Origin: Psychrobacter ciconiae
GTDB taxonomy: Bacteria > Pseudomonadota > Gammaproteobacteria > Pseudomonadales > Moraxellaceae
Assembly (NCBI RefSeq): GCF_904846055.1
Contig: NZ_CAJGYV010000001.1
Location: 2,170,001-2,234,000 of the forward strand
Reading direction: 5' to 3'
Length of the DNA stretch: 64,000 bases
In this document: positions 9,200 through 17,828 of the stretch, in pieces
Layout of the letters: every line of letters starts with the position of its first letter
Numbering within the stretch: position 1 is the first letter of the stretch
Notes under the pieces: model-generated
What the model was told of the DNA's origin: nothing
The model's input: only the letters and a program-made list of their open reading frames with translations
The model's database searches: none
Translations under genes and position numbers: made by a program

Positions 9200-9835
9200 T
9201 TAAAAGCTTTTTACAAAGGCAACGCCATAAACCCAAGGGCTGATGTCAACAGAGCCGATGTCTGCGCCGTTTAGCTCAACGTCAGGTTTGATGTCCATAT
9301 AGCGCGCATCAATTCGAAATGCTTCAGTTGCTGAGTATGGGAAGTCAACGCCCACGTGACCGGCAACACCAACGCTGTCTTTAATTTTCAAATCGCTGCC
9401 AGCGCCATCATAAATTCTTTCTTTAAAGAAAGTGGTGTAGTTCACACCAACACCAACAAAAGGCTTAACATTCATCGGCATGTTGTAGCCATCAAAATGA
9501 TATTGTAGCGATAGCGTTGGTGGTAAATGCTGAGTACGAGCATCAATAGTTGCGCCTGTTGTATCGGTCAACGTGATGTCATGATGAAAAGGAATGGCAG
9601 CTAACAGTTCGACACCGATGTTATCAGCGAAGAAGTACTCACCAGTAATGGTTGGGCGGATATCGCTATCAACGTCAACTGAGTATGCACCAGCAGCTAG
9701 CGTACCATTATCGCTTTTTGGCTCAACGTAGTGAGCCCCTGCGCCAACTGTCCACGTTCCGGCAGGAACAGCAAAGGCAGAAGTCATGGCAAGGGTAGTG
9801 GCTGCTGCTAAAACTAGGGATTGTAGCTTCATCAT
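9200..9835 (-). CDS. OmpW-family outer membrane protein
   Basis: OmpW proteins are small eight-stranded outer-membrane barrels linked to uptake of small hydrophobic compounds. From the ATG at 9835 the product has 211 residues: a signal peptide (hydrophobic Ala/Leu run ending AFA-V at about residue 21), then alternating strands including GEYFFADNIGVELLAAIPF, an LPPTLSLQYHF stretch, a KPFVGVGVNY stretch and a C-terminal Phe typical of barrels. An upstream in-frame ATG at 9898 would put 21 non-signal residues in front, while GAGG lies about seven bases before 9835, so 9835 is preferred. The neighbouring divergent zinc-ribbon gene gives no functional link. Confidence 0.88.
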   Translation of the reverse strand: MMKLQSLVLAAATTLAMTSAFAVPAGTWTVGAGAHYVEPKSDNGTLAAGAYSVDVDSDIRPTITGEYFFADNIGVELLAAIPFHHDITLTDTTGATIDARTQHLPPTLSLQYHFDGYNMPMNVKPFVGVGVNYTTFFKERIYDGAGSDLKIKDSVGVAGHVGVDFPYSATEAFRIDARYMDIKPDVELNGADIGSVDISPWVYGVAFVKSF

Positions 9836-9940
9836 TTTATCCTCAATGTAACTAAAGATGGTCAGCGAAGAAAACTGGGATTGGACTTCAGCTGACAAGT
9901 TGCGTTACAGCTGTTTTGCTCTGATAACGTCTTAAAGTAT

Positions 9941-9946
9941 ATTATA
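9941..9946 (-). promoter_or_regulatory. Candidate -10 of the OmpW-like gene
   Basis: On the minus strand this reads TATAAT, about 110 bases before the chosen ATG. The matching -35 is weak, so the assignment is tentative. Confidence 0.3.
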
Positions 9947-10138
9947 TGACAAAATCCTTATAAACTGTAGTGTTTTAGATAGAAAACAGCAATATCGTAA
10001 ATGATAATTACTAAGCTTTTATGAGGCGTTGTGTAATCGCAACTTGCAATTTGGTAGCTAGTTTCTTAAAGTGAGAAACGCTTAGCTTTGCTAGGGCGAT
10101 AACCAATCAATTTACAAATAAGAAGTTAGTAACGTAAT

Positions 10139-10366
10139 ATGACAGGATATTGTAGTAACTCGCCCCTGCGTTGCATGAATGCCCGCACCATGGTCAAGCT
10201 AAATCAAGCAGACGACATCTGCCCAGATTGCGGTATGGCACTTGTCGCTAGCAACCGGCTAAGTTCAGCCTCAAAAATTGAACAGCGAATATTGCAAATA
10301 AGCTTGGCGGTCACCATTTTACTTCTATCGATCTTAATCTATATTTATTATGCCAATTTTGCTTGA
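10139..10366 (+). CDS. Small zinc-ribbon membrane protein
   Basis: This is a 75-residue protein. Cys residues at 5 and 12 and a CPDCG pair at about 28-31 suggest a small zinc ribbon. A single transmembrane helix (about residues 50-72: LQISLAVTILLLSILIYIYY) ends the protein. The N-terminal Cys pattern recalls the short ribbon found at the front of some Acinetobacter and Psychrobacter OmpA- or phosphate-binding-type proteins, but here it stands alone. It lies 54 bases upstream of a potassium-channel gene whose product also ends in a zinc-ribbon half (CPNCG), so co-transcription is likely. No function is assigned. Confidence 0.6.
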   Translation: MTGYCSNSPLRCMNARTMVKLNQADDICPDCGMALVASNRLSSASKIEQRILQISLAVTILLLSILIYIYYANFA

Positions 10367-10420
10367 GACTGGAAGCGGTTATCAGCACGCCATTGTTTTT
10401 GCATTTACTAAAGGCTTGTT

Positions 10421-11395
10421 ATGCTTTTTTTAAATCAGCTGCGGCGCTTTGTTTATGACACGCTGCAAAATGACGACCATGACAGCAGGCTAAGCCGCTA
10501 TGTCGATTATTTCTTAATTGTACTGATTATGACCAATGTCGCGGCGGTGATTATTGAATCCGTTGACAGTTGGTATTATCCATATCAAGCGTATTTTAAA
10601 GCTTTTGAGCAGTTTTCAATTACGGTGTTTTCTATTGAGTTTTTGCTTAGGATTTGGAGTGTGGCAGAAGCCAAGCCTGACCACACGACGTGGCGGCAGC
10701 GTTGGCAGTGGTTGACCAGTCCGTCAGCGCTCATTGATTTGGCAGCAATTGCACCGGCATTTTTGAATTATTTTGTCAGTATCGATTTGCGTTTTTTACG
10801 GATTTTACGACTGTTTAGAATCTTAAAATTAACGCGCTATTTTGCGTCGTTACGGATTTTATTGGTGGTGATTAATAAAGAGCGCGGCTCGTTTCAAGCC
10901 GTGATTTTTATTTTGATTATTATGATTGTCACGGCATCGAGTGGGATTTATTTGGTTGAAAATCGCGCTCAACCAGAGGAGTTTGAGTCCATTCCTAGGG
11001 CAATGTGGTGGGCGGTGGTGACGCTTACGACAGTGGGTTACGGTGATGTGACGCCGATTACGACAGCAGGGAAAATTTTAGGGGCGCTGATTACCATTCT
11101 TGGGGTGGGACTTGCCGCGCTTCCGGCAGGTATTTTGGCAACGGGGCTTGCCAATGAGCTTGCCTCCCGCCGTGAAGAGCTTGAGCAGGAGTTTCGTGAG
11201 TCACTGATGGATGGTGATTTTGATTTGGTTGAAAATCAGCTGACAATTGATAATATCCGCCGAAAGTTAGGGCTTGATAAAGAACAAGCGCAAGATATTG
11301 TGCTACAAGTGCTTCGAGAACAGGCACTGGCAGCGCGTGAAAAAGAAGTTCGCAAAAAGCACTTTTGTCCCAATTGCGGTGAGTCGCTGGACTAG
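10421..11395 (+). CDS. Voltage-gated potassium channel (ion transporter family)
   Basis: This 324-residue six-helix channel subunit has the selectivity filter TVGYGD at about residues 203-208, and a basic S4-like voltage-sensor helix with regularly spaced Arg (LRFLRILRLFRILKLTR) at about 123-140. Helices S1-S3 cover about residues 25-110 and S5/S6 flank the filter. After S6 comes a charged cytoplasmic tail ending in CPNCGESLD, half a zinc ribbon. Such channels form tetramers in the inner membrane. The start ATG follows a CTTGTT sequence with no strong ribosome site, so translation may be coupled to the small zinc-ribbon gene 54 bases upstream. Confidence 0.92.
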   Translation: MLFLNQLRRFVYDTLQNDDHDSRLSRYVDYFLIVLIMTNVAAVIIESVDSWYYPYQAYFKAFEQFSITVFSIEFLLRIWSVAEAKPDHTTWRQRWQWLTSPSALIDLAAIAPAFLNYFVSIDLRFLRILRLFRILKLTRYFASLRILLVVINKERGSFQAVIFILIIMIVTASSGIYLVENRAQPEEFESIPRAMWWAVVTLTTVGYGDVTPITTAGKILGALITILGVGLAALPAGILATGLANELASRREELEQEFRESLMDGDFDLVENQLTIDNIRRKLGLDKEQAQDIVLQVLREQALAAREKEVRKKHFCPNCGESLD

Positions 11396-11406
11396 AGGAG
11401 CTTTAG

Positions 11407-11432
11407 AAGCTTTGCAAATAAGACCAAAGCTT
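11407..11432. repeat. Inverted repeat between convergent genes
   Basis: AAGCTTTG and CAAAGCTT are perfect 8-bp arms around a 10-base loop, between the convergent channel and TerD-like genes. There is no strong T tract, so it is only a possible terminator. Confidence 0.35.
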
Positions 11433-11466
11433 TGATATTTAAAGTTTCTAACCGCTGAGTAAAAAA

Positions 11467-12120
11467 CTAGTTCGAGTCAGGCAAGCTCAGTGCTCGGGCA
11501 AGCTCACGACCGATAAAATGTGCAGCTTCGGGAATGTCTTTGTTGGTTAGCGTTAAGTTTTGCATGGTCAATTGCCAATCATCAACCTGCTTTTCAAGTT
11601 GGGCAACCCAAAGCATTTGGCATTTTTTTTCTAAAGAGGTTAAATCAAGCTCAAAAGCAAGGTTGCCCTCGTCATCACTTAAATGAATCTCGCCTTTGTC
11701 CACCTGATTAAAATCTTGACCAAAATAGGAGCTGGCAATCAGCGCAATTTTGGTGATGTGGGCAGGAAGCTTGTTTAAATAAATGCGAATTTGTTCTTGG
11801 TCAAAGGGCGCGTCATACATTGGCTCAAAGCCACGGTCTTTTCCGGTTAAGCTGTCACCTTGGTGGCGGACGGCTTCAGCCTTGTCGCGAAGCTCTTTAA
11901 ACCAAACGATGTCTTGAATGAGGCAAGCATCATCATAAAGCACGCAGCTTAAATCAAGGTCAATCTCGCCTTGGTTTTCTTTAAGCCTTTGCAAAATGCT
12001 CTTTTTTTTGGTATTTGGTGGGGTGAAGTCATAATTTAAGGCAAACAGCAAAATGTCGGAGGTTAAGCCAAGACCGCTTAAACTGTCTGAAAGCACGTTT
12101 TTGTTTTTTACTTCGAGCAT
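11467..12120 (-). CDS. TerD-family stress-response protein
   Basis: This 217-residue protein resembles the TerD/CABP1 fold, a calcium-binding domain found in tellurite and general stress resistance proteins. Visible family features are the early LGLTSDILLFALNYDF stretch, DLDLSCVLYD, a GDSLTGKDRG segment and the LNKLPAHITKIALIAS strand. The usual acidic calcium ligands are only partly conserved (GDSLTG then DAPFDQEQI rather than the classic GDD pair). Its ATG overlaps the stop of the WYL regulator by one base (TAATG), so it is translationally coupled to it. No other ter genes are present, so a tellurite role is not implied. Confidence 0.75.
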   Translation of the reverse strand: MLEVKNKNVLSDSLSGLGLTSDILLFALNYDFTPPNTKKKSILQRLKENQGEIDLDLSCVLYDDACLIQDIVWFKELRDKAEAVRHQGDSLTGKDRGFEPMYDAPFDQEQIRIYLNKLPAHITKIALIASSYFGQDFNQVDKGEIHLSDDEGNLAFELDLTSLEKKCQMLWVAQLEKQVDDWQLTMQNLTLTNKDIPEAAHFIGRELARALSLPDSN

Positions 12121-13274
12121 TATTCTTCCCCTTTGTTGTCGTTATTTTTATCATCAATAATATCAAATGCGCCTTCTGATGAGCTTGTGACAGGGTCATC
12201 AACTGGGGTGTCAAGCACCGCTTGATAAAGGGCGTCAGGTTTGGCGCTCAGCAAACCATTGCCGAAGCCGCGAAGCCACCAAACCAGCTGCGAGGTCAGG
12301 TTTAATGTGGCTTTAACGGTCAGCGTCCCATCGCTATTTGTGATGACTTGTTGGTCAAGGCTAAGTTTGCTTTCGGTCAAGCTTCTGCCGGCTCTTGAGG
12401 TAAAGTGCAGCTCAACGGGCGTATTTTCGCCGTGATGCGGCAGCTGACTTAGAAGTGGGTGCGAAAATCCCATGACGCCGGCGTCTAAAAAGCGGTCAAG
12501 CTCAAAATCTGCTGGTGTTTGCGCGGCGGTTTCTAAAATATCAACGTGGGTAAAGCGGTGCAGGGCAAAGGTTCGAATAACAGCATCAGGGTCATCAACG
12601 CGGGTGGCAAGCAGGTAAATAATCACGCCGCGCTGAATGATGGCAATGGGGTTTAAGATATATTCGCTAGCTTGCGTGTGGTTGCTTCGGGTGTAGTCAG
12701 CGCGGATTTGCAATTGGTAAAACAGCGCGTGATAAATGTTGTCTTTGCTGTCCAAATCAATGGCAGGGGCGATAAGCGGCTGCGTGGCAGGCTCAATGCG
12801 AACGCGGTCAAGCCAAGAGTGGGTGACTTTGCTGTTTTTAAGCTGCCGGCGTGCCAAATCAAACCATGGAAACAGCTCATCTAAAATGGCAGGTGGTAGT
12901 AATTGGGTGAGGTTTGCCTCGACCATATTAAAGGCAACGGCTTGCGATAGGTTCATGTGCGGTAAGCTTTGTAGCGGCGCGTCATCTTTCCAGCGCCAGC
13001 CTTGTGGGTTGGCGCTATTTTTTTCAATGGGAAAGCGTTTTGCAAGGGCATTTAAATCGCGCTGAACGGTTCGCAGGCTGATAGCAAACCCTGAAAGCTT
13101 CAGCTGCTCATAAATGTGCGCCGTTCCTACCCAGCGATGGCGCTGAAGCTGTGAGAGCACTTGCCATTGCCGAGCAGTGGTGGCAGCGCTGTGGCGACTT
13201 GCTGTGACCTCGCCCGCCTCGAGAATGGCTTGGCTCACTTGGTCTTTGGCTTCAGGAGAATTGAAATCACTCAT
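12120..13274 (-). CDS. WYL-domain transcriptional regulator
   Basis: This 384-residue protein has an N-terminal winged-helix HTH (about residues 35-95, including SLRTVQRDLNALAKRFPIE) followed by a WYL-type ligand-binding domain (about 175-270, with IIQRGVIIYLLATRVDD and a ALHRFTHVDILE strand) and a WCX-like C-terminus. Such proteins regulate stress, DNA repair or defence genes, often binding single-stranded DNA or nucleotides. An AAAGG site precedes the ATG. The TerD-like gene is coupled downstream, so the regulator probably controls it and itself. The C-terminal end is acidic and low complexity. Confidence 0.85.
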   Translation of the reverse strand: MSDFNSPEAKDQVSQAILEAGEVTASRHSAATTARQWQVLSQLQRHRWVGTAHIYEQLKLSGFAISLRTVQRDLNALAKRFPIEKNSANPQGWRWKDDAPLQSLPHMNLSQAVAFNMVEANLTQLLPPAILDELFPWFDLARRQLKNSKVTHSWLDRVRIEPATQPLIAPAIDLDSKDNIYHALFYQLQIRADYTRSNHTQASEYILNPIAIIQRGVIIYLLATRVDDPDAVIRTFALHRFTHVDILETAAQTPADFELDRFLDAGVMGFSHPLLSQLPHHGENTPVELHFTSRAGRSLTESKLSLDQQVITNSDGTLTVKATLNLTSQLVWWLRGFGNGLLSAKPDALYQAVLDTPVDDPVTSSSEGAFDIIDDKNNDNKGEE

Positions 13275-13324
13275 TGCTTACCTTTTTAAAATTTCGCGTC
13301 AATTATCATGGCAGAAAAGCAGGT

Positions 13325-13360
13325 CGGCGGCAATGGTAAAAGCTGAGCTGTGAGCCGCCG
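13325..13360. repeat. GC-rich inverted repeat after the Lon-like gene
   Basis: CGGCGGC and GCCGCCG arms (7 bp) flank a 22-base loop that itself contains AGCT-GAGCT. It lies between the end of the Lon-like gene and the WYL regulator. No T tract follows on the minus strand, so a terminator is uncertain. Confidence 0.35.
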
Positions 13361-13372
13361 GTTTGATTTTAT

Positions 13373-16003
13373 TTAAGCTGAATTGGATTTTTTTGGTGAG
13401 GCTTTGCCTTTTTTCTTTTTCTGCTTTTTTTTACCCTTTTCCTCCACCTCTTCTTCCGCGCTGTCACTGTCATCCCAAAGCTCAAGGCGCTGCAAAATTT
13501 TGCCAAATAAGGTGTTTTTTTGGTAGCGACCTTTTTTGTTTGGCGTATCAATCGGGATATTGGTCATGAGGCGCAGGGCTTCACTTAAAGTATTGACACC
13601 AAAAATTTGAAATTGCCCCGTTTTCACGGCATTTATAATGTCATCGCGCAGCATGAGCTGGTTGACGTTTGCCATAGGAATAATCACGCCTTGTTCACCG
13701 GTCAAGCCTTGCTCCACACAAGCGTCGAAAAATCCGGCAATTTTGGCATTAATACCGCCGACGGCTTGAACTTCGCCAAGCTGATTCATGGAGCCTGTGA
13801 TGGCAAAGGCTTGATTGATAGGAACGTCGGCAAGCGCCGACAATAGCGCGCAAGCTTCGCTCACGGTGGCGCTGTCGCCGTCGATGTGGGCGTAGCTTTG
13901 CTCAAAGGCTAAAGAGGCGCTAAAGTTTAAGGCGTGATGCTGACTGAATAACGCACGAAGGTAGCTTGTCATAATGAGCATGCCTTTGGCGTGAAGGCTG
14001 CCTCCTAAATCTACGTCGCGCTCGATGTCCAAAATATCGCCTGAGCCGGTGTTTGGCTGAATGACCGCCGTCAATCGCGCCGGCATACCAAACTCGCTAT
14101 CGGCGTAGCTGACGACAGTTAAAGCGTTGACTTGACCGACGGCAAGACCTTTGGTGTTAATGAGCTGCTGACCGCCTTTGAGCTCCTCCCAGTACAAATC
14201 GCGTAAGTAGCCTGAGCGCTCATCCATATCTAAAATGGCGCGCTCAACGTGCTGGGCGCTGACGATGGCGTCATTTTGCTTTTGGGCATGGCGACCTGAT
14301 TCATGAAGCAGTTTAATCAGGCGGTCGCTGTGCAAGCTCAAGCGGTTTTGGTCTTCTGCCTGCAAGCTTAAATGCTCAAGGAGCGCCGCTTGCGCGGTAT
14401 TGTCAAAGGGCAACAGGTTAGCGGCGTTAATAATATCCGCCATTTTGGCAACAAGCGCCAGTTCATGCTCAGCCGTTCTTGCTACGTCATCATGAAAGTC
14501 AGCGCGGACTTTAAATACCGCATCAAATTCTGGCTCAAGCTCAAGCAATTCATAATAAATGTCCGCCTCGCCAAGCAAAATGACTTTGACGTCCAAGTCA
14601 ATTGCGCTTGGGGCAAGTGACAAGCTACCGGTTAAGGTCAGCATTTGCTCAAGGCTTGACATCTTAATCTTGCCCGATTGTAGCGCGCGTTTCAGACCTT
14701 GCCACGCATAGGGATGCTCAAGTAACGAGTTGGCTTCAAGGAGCAAATAGCCGCCGTTGGCGCGGTGCAATGCGCCGGCGCGAATCATACTGACGTCAGT
14801 GGTCACCGTGCCAAGCTGGGTGATTTGCTCGACATGACCGAGCAAATTAAAATGCGTTGGTAGGTCTTCAAAAATGATTGGCGCGCCGCTGCCTGCAACG
14901 TGACTTGCCATCACATTGACGCTATAACGGCTTGGAGTTTTGGCAAAAACGCCCGCGACAAACTCTTCATCGTCCGCATTAACGATACGCTCGACGTGAT
15001 TGACCATATCATCCATCATGGCTTGCAAAAATTTGCTGACTGCAGGCAGTGCGGCAAATTGCTTTTGCAGTTTTTGAAATAACGGCGTGAGCGTTCGCTT
15101 AGCAATATCGCGGTGCTAGGCTTCGATGGCATCGTTTGCCGCATCCTCAAGCGCTTCAAGCTCAATGGTCAGCTGATTAAGCCGTTTTTGCATGTGGTTT
15201 TTTTGAGCAAACTGCGCATTTGGCAGTTCTGTTAAAACATCTAAAGCATCTTGGTTGATTTGCTCAATCGCTAGGTCGTCGGTCGCAGGGTCAATGGCTG
15301 ATTTGTCATCTTTATCGTCGACTTTGTCATCGGCGGCGCCCTCAAGCTGACTTGGGTGAACAAACATGGCTTTGTTATCAAAAGCGCGAAAGGTCAAGGT
15401 CAAATCAAACTGCTTGCCCTCAGCGCTTAGCTCTTCGTAAGCCATACTTTCTTTTTGATGGGTGTCATTTTTGATGGCTTCAATTTTGCTTTGATATTGC
15501 TCGCTACGAAAGCGCTGGCTTAAGCGCTTGTTGGCGTTTTGCCAAAGCCGGTCAACCTCGGTTTGTAAGGTGAGCGCTTGACCTGCCGGCAAGCAAAGGG
15601 CAATCGGCTCGCGCGGGTCGGTGAAATTATGAACGTAGGCCCAATCATCAGGGGTTGGCTCATGAATGACATTTTTACGCAAAAGCCTTGTGATAATCGT
15701 GCGCTTTCCTAAGCCGTTTTCGCCGGCAGCAAACACATGATAGCCATTAGCTTTGATATCAAACGCCGTTTGCAGTGCTTTAATGGCGCGTTTTTGCCCA
15801 AATCCCACATCAAGCGGTGGCGCTTTTTTGGTGGTTTTGGGCAGTTTTTTGACCTCGCTATAGCGTTTGAGTTTGTCCACTGCAATTCGGCAGCGCTCAA
15901 AGACATTGTCATTAACCGTATGGTCAGTACTTTCTGCTTGCGGTAAGGTCACTTTGGTCGAGGTTTTGGCATCACAGGATTTTACAGAAGTGGTGGTAGT
16001 CAT
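13373..16003 (-). pseudogene. Lon-like ATP-dependent protease (LonB/YcbZ type) interrupted by in-frame TAG
   Basis: Reading from the ATG at 16003, one frame runs to the stop at 13373 (877 codons) with a single TAG at 15116-15118 and no frameshift. The part before the TAG (295 residues) holds the Walker A motif GENGLGKRT at about residues 93-101 and a coiled-coil with an Asp/Lys-rich insertion. The part after it holds the Walker B-like GGYLLLEA, the sensor region and the Lon protease catalytic Ser (GDSATV) and Lys (NAKIAG). Translation continues smoothly across the TAG (EA-stop-HRDIAKRTL), as expected of one ancestral Gln or similar codon. The ATPase is split, so neither piece (15116-16003, or 13373-15028 from a TTG) should work alone. 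The C-terminus has a Lys-rich tail. Pseudogene, suppressed codon and sequencing error all remain possible. Confidence 0.85.
15116..15118 (-). other. In-frame amber codon in the Lon-like gene
   Basis: The plus-strand bases CTA read TAG on the coding strand. The frame upstream (GCC ATC GAA GCC) and downstream (CAC CGC GAT ATT GCT AAG) is the same. CAG to TAG is a one-base transition. Confidence 0.9.
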
Positions 16004-16196
16004 AAATGGCTTAGCGCTCAGGTCAATGGCTCAAATTAAATAAATTTGAAAGAAATGATTTAAAGATAAAAAACGGGTGTATTGCTGTAAATCTTAATAG
16101 GATGTTGGCAACAAAGATTGGGGCAATCTGTAACTATTCAATATGCAGCCCACATGATAAAATGGCGGGTTTACAATCCCAATCAGGACTTGCAAT

Positions 16197-16880
16197 ATGA
16201 CCGCTGCGCCTCAGTTTCAAATGAATAAGCCATTTGCCAAGCTTGGCAATCATGCCGACAGCCTGACAGCAATGCTCAAAGACAGTGCTCAGCAGCTTGG
16301 ACTTGACTTAAGCGAGGCGCAGTTTGCCCAATTGCTGCATTATTTAGATGGCTTATTGCTTTGGAATAAAGCGTATAATCTGACCGCGATTACCGCCCCA
16401 GTTGAGGCGCTGATTAAGCATGTCATCGATTGCTTGAGCATTATACCGCAATTGCCCAAAGGTGACTTGTTAGATATTGGTACAGGGGCAGGGCTGCCGT
16501 CAGTGATTGTTGCCATTTGTGAGCCCAATCGCCACTGCACCGCCCTTGATAGCAACCAAAAAAAGATTCGCTTTATCCGGCAAATCAGCAGCGAGCTTGG
16601 GCTTAATAATGTCATGCCGGTTGCCGCAAGGATTGAGGCGCATTCAGGTCAGTATGACGTGATTACCTCGCGAGCTTTTGCAAGCCTTGAAGATTTTGTT
16701 AGCGCTGCTACGCCTTATTTAAAGGCAAATGGTAAGCTTTGCGCGATGAAAGGCAAAGCACCAAGTAGTGATGAAATTAAAGCCTTGCAAAATGACTGGA
16801 AAATAACCACGACCGCGCTTTTGGTGCCAAACTTAAATGACAGTCGCCATTTGATTGAATTATCGCCAAAAAGTGACTAA
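16197..16880 (+). CDS. rsmG: 16S rRNA (guanine(527)-N7)-methyltransferase
   Basis: RsmG (GidB) adds a methyl group from S-adenosylmethionine to N7 of G527 in 16S rRNA. The 227-residue protein has the SAM-binding motif DIGTGAGLP at about residues 92-100, the downstream LDSNQKKIRF segment and the SRAFASLEDF motif, all characteristic. AGGA lies about nine bases before the ATG. It is followed 57 bases on by parA and then parB, the usual order near the replication origin of many gammaproteobacteria. Loss of this gene gives low-level streptomycin resistance in other bacteria. Confidence 0.95.
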   Translation: MTAAPQFQMNKPFAKLGNHADSLTAMLKDSAQQLGLDLSEAQFAQLLHYLDGLLLWNKAYNLTAITAPVEALIKHVIDCLSIIPQLPKGDLLDIGTGAGLPSVIVAICEPNRHCTALDSNQKKIRFIRQISSELGLNNVMPVAARIEAHSGQYDVITSRAFASLEDFVSAATPYLKANGKLCAMKGKAPSSDEIKALQNDWKITTTALLVPNLNDSRHLIELSPKSD

Positions 16881-16937
16881 GCTTACAGCATAAAAAGGCG
16901 CGCTAAGCGTCCTCTATCAATAAATTTGAGTGAATTT

Positions 16938-17729
16938 ATGGAAATCATAGCCATTGCCAACCAAAAAGGCGGGGTGGGAAAAACCACCACAGCGGTAAAT
17001 TTGACCGCAAGCTTAGCGGCACGAAAAAAGCGGGTGCTGCTCATCGACCTTGACCCGCAAGGCAATGCCACAACGGGAACGGGACTGGATAAAAACAGCC
17101 TTGAGCAAACCATGGCAGATGTGCTGCTCGATGGCGTACCGCTGATGAATGCCATTCACCAAAGCCCTGCAGGATTTGACGTTATCGGCGCCAACCGCGA
17201 GCTTGCCGGAATGGACATCACTTTGATGGGTCAAGCCAACAGCCACGAGTTGATGAAAAATGCCATGGCAGCACTGATTGATGACCAAGCAACCTCGAAG
17301 AAAAAGCCGTATGATTTTGTGATTATGGACTGCGCGCCAAGCTTAAACCTGTTAACCATTAACGCTTTGGTGGCAACTGATGGCGTCATTATCCCGATGC
17401 AGTGCGAGTATTATGCGCTCGAGGGCTTGGCGGATTTGTCACAAACCATTGACCGATTGACCGAACTAAACCCCAAGCTGCATATCCGAGGCGTGGTCAG
17501 AACGCTGTTTGACGCCCGAAACACCCTTGCTAATGATGTGTCAGATGAGCTTGAGGCGCATTTTGGCGATATCATGTACAAAACGCACATCCCAAGAAAT
17601 ATCCGCTTGGCAGAAGCGCCGGCTCATGGCATGCCAGTACTGGCGTTTGAAAAACGCTCAAAAGGTGCAAAGGCTTATCAAAAGCTTGCCGGTGAGGTTA
17701 TCAAACAAAGCTTGCAAAATAACGTATAA
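16938..17729 (+). CDS. parA: Chromosome partitioning ATPase ParA (Soj)
   Basis: ParA is a deviant-Walker ATPase that binds DNA non-specifically and moves ParB-parS complexes during segregation. The motif KGGVGKTT lies at about residues 10-17, with the signature Lys before GVGK, followed by LLIDLDPQGNAT and VIMDCAPSL. The frame extends back to a TTG at 16926, but the ATG at 16938 gives the standard MEIIAIANQKGG start and has GAG seven bases upstream. The 263-residue length is typical of chromosomal ParA. ParB is encoded 99 bases downstream, so this is the chromosomal pair. Confidence 0.95.
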   Translation: MEIIAIANQKGGVGKTTTAVNLTASLAARKKRVLLIDLDPQGNATTGTGLDKNSLEQTMADVLLDGVPLMNAIHQSPAGFDVIGANRELAGMDITLMGQANSHELMKNAMAALIDDQATSKKKPYDFVIMDCAPSLNLLTINALVATDGVIIPMQCEYYALEGLADLSQTIDRLTELNPKLHIRGVVRTLFDARNTLANDVSDELEAHFGDIMYKTHIPRNIRLAEAPAHGMPVLAFEKRSKGAKAYQKLAGEVIKQSLQNNV

Positions 17730-17778
17730 TCAGCGAGCATTTTAGGGCTTATTTTCATTCAAAAACGGCATAAAAATG

Positions 17779-17807
17779 AAAAAGCGCCCTGACATGGGCA
17801 GTTTTTT
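17779..17807 (+). terminator. Possible hairpin between parA and parB
   Basis: GCCC/GGGC around TGACAT, flanked by AAAAA and TTTTTT with a two-base internal mismatch. It may attenuate transcription into parB rather than end it. Confidence 0.4.
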
Positions 17808-17828
17808 AACAGTTGAGGATAGCAAATC

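Noticed and set aside
9990..10015. Fur-like GTAAATGATAATTACT between OmpW-like and zinc-ribbon genes
   Set aside because: Only one half-site is recognisable, with no matching right arm.
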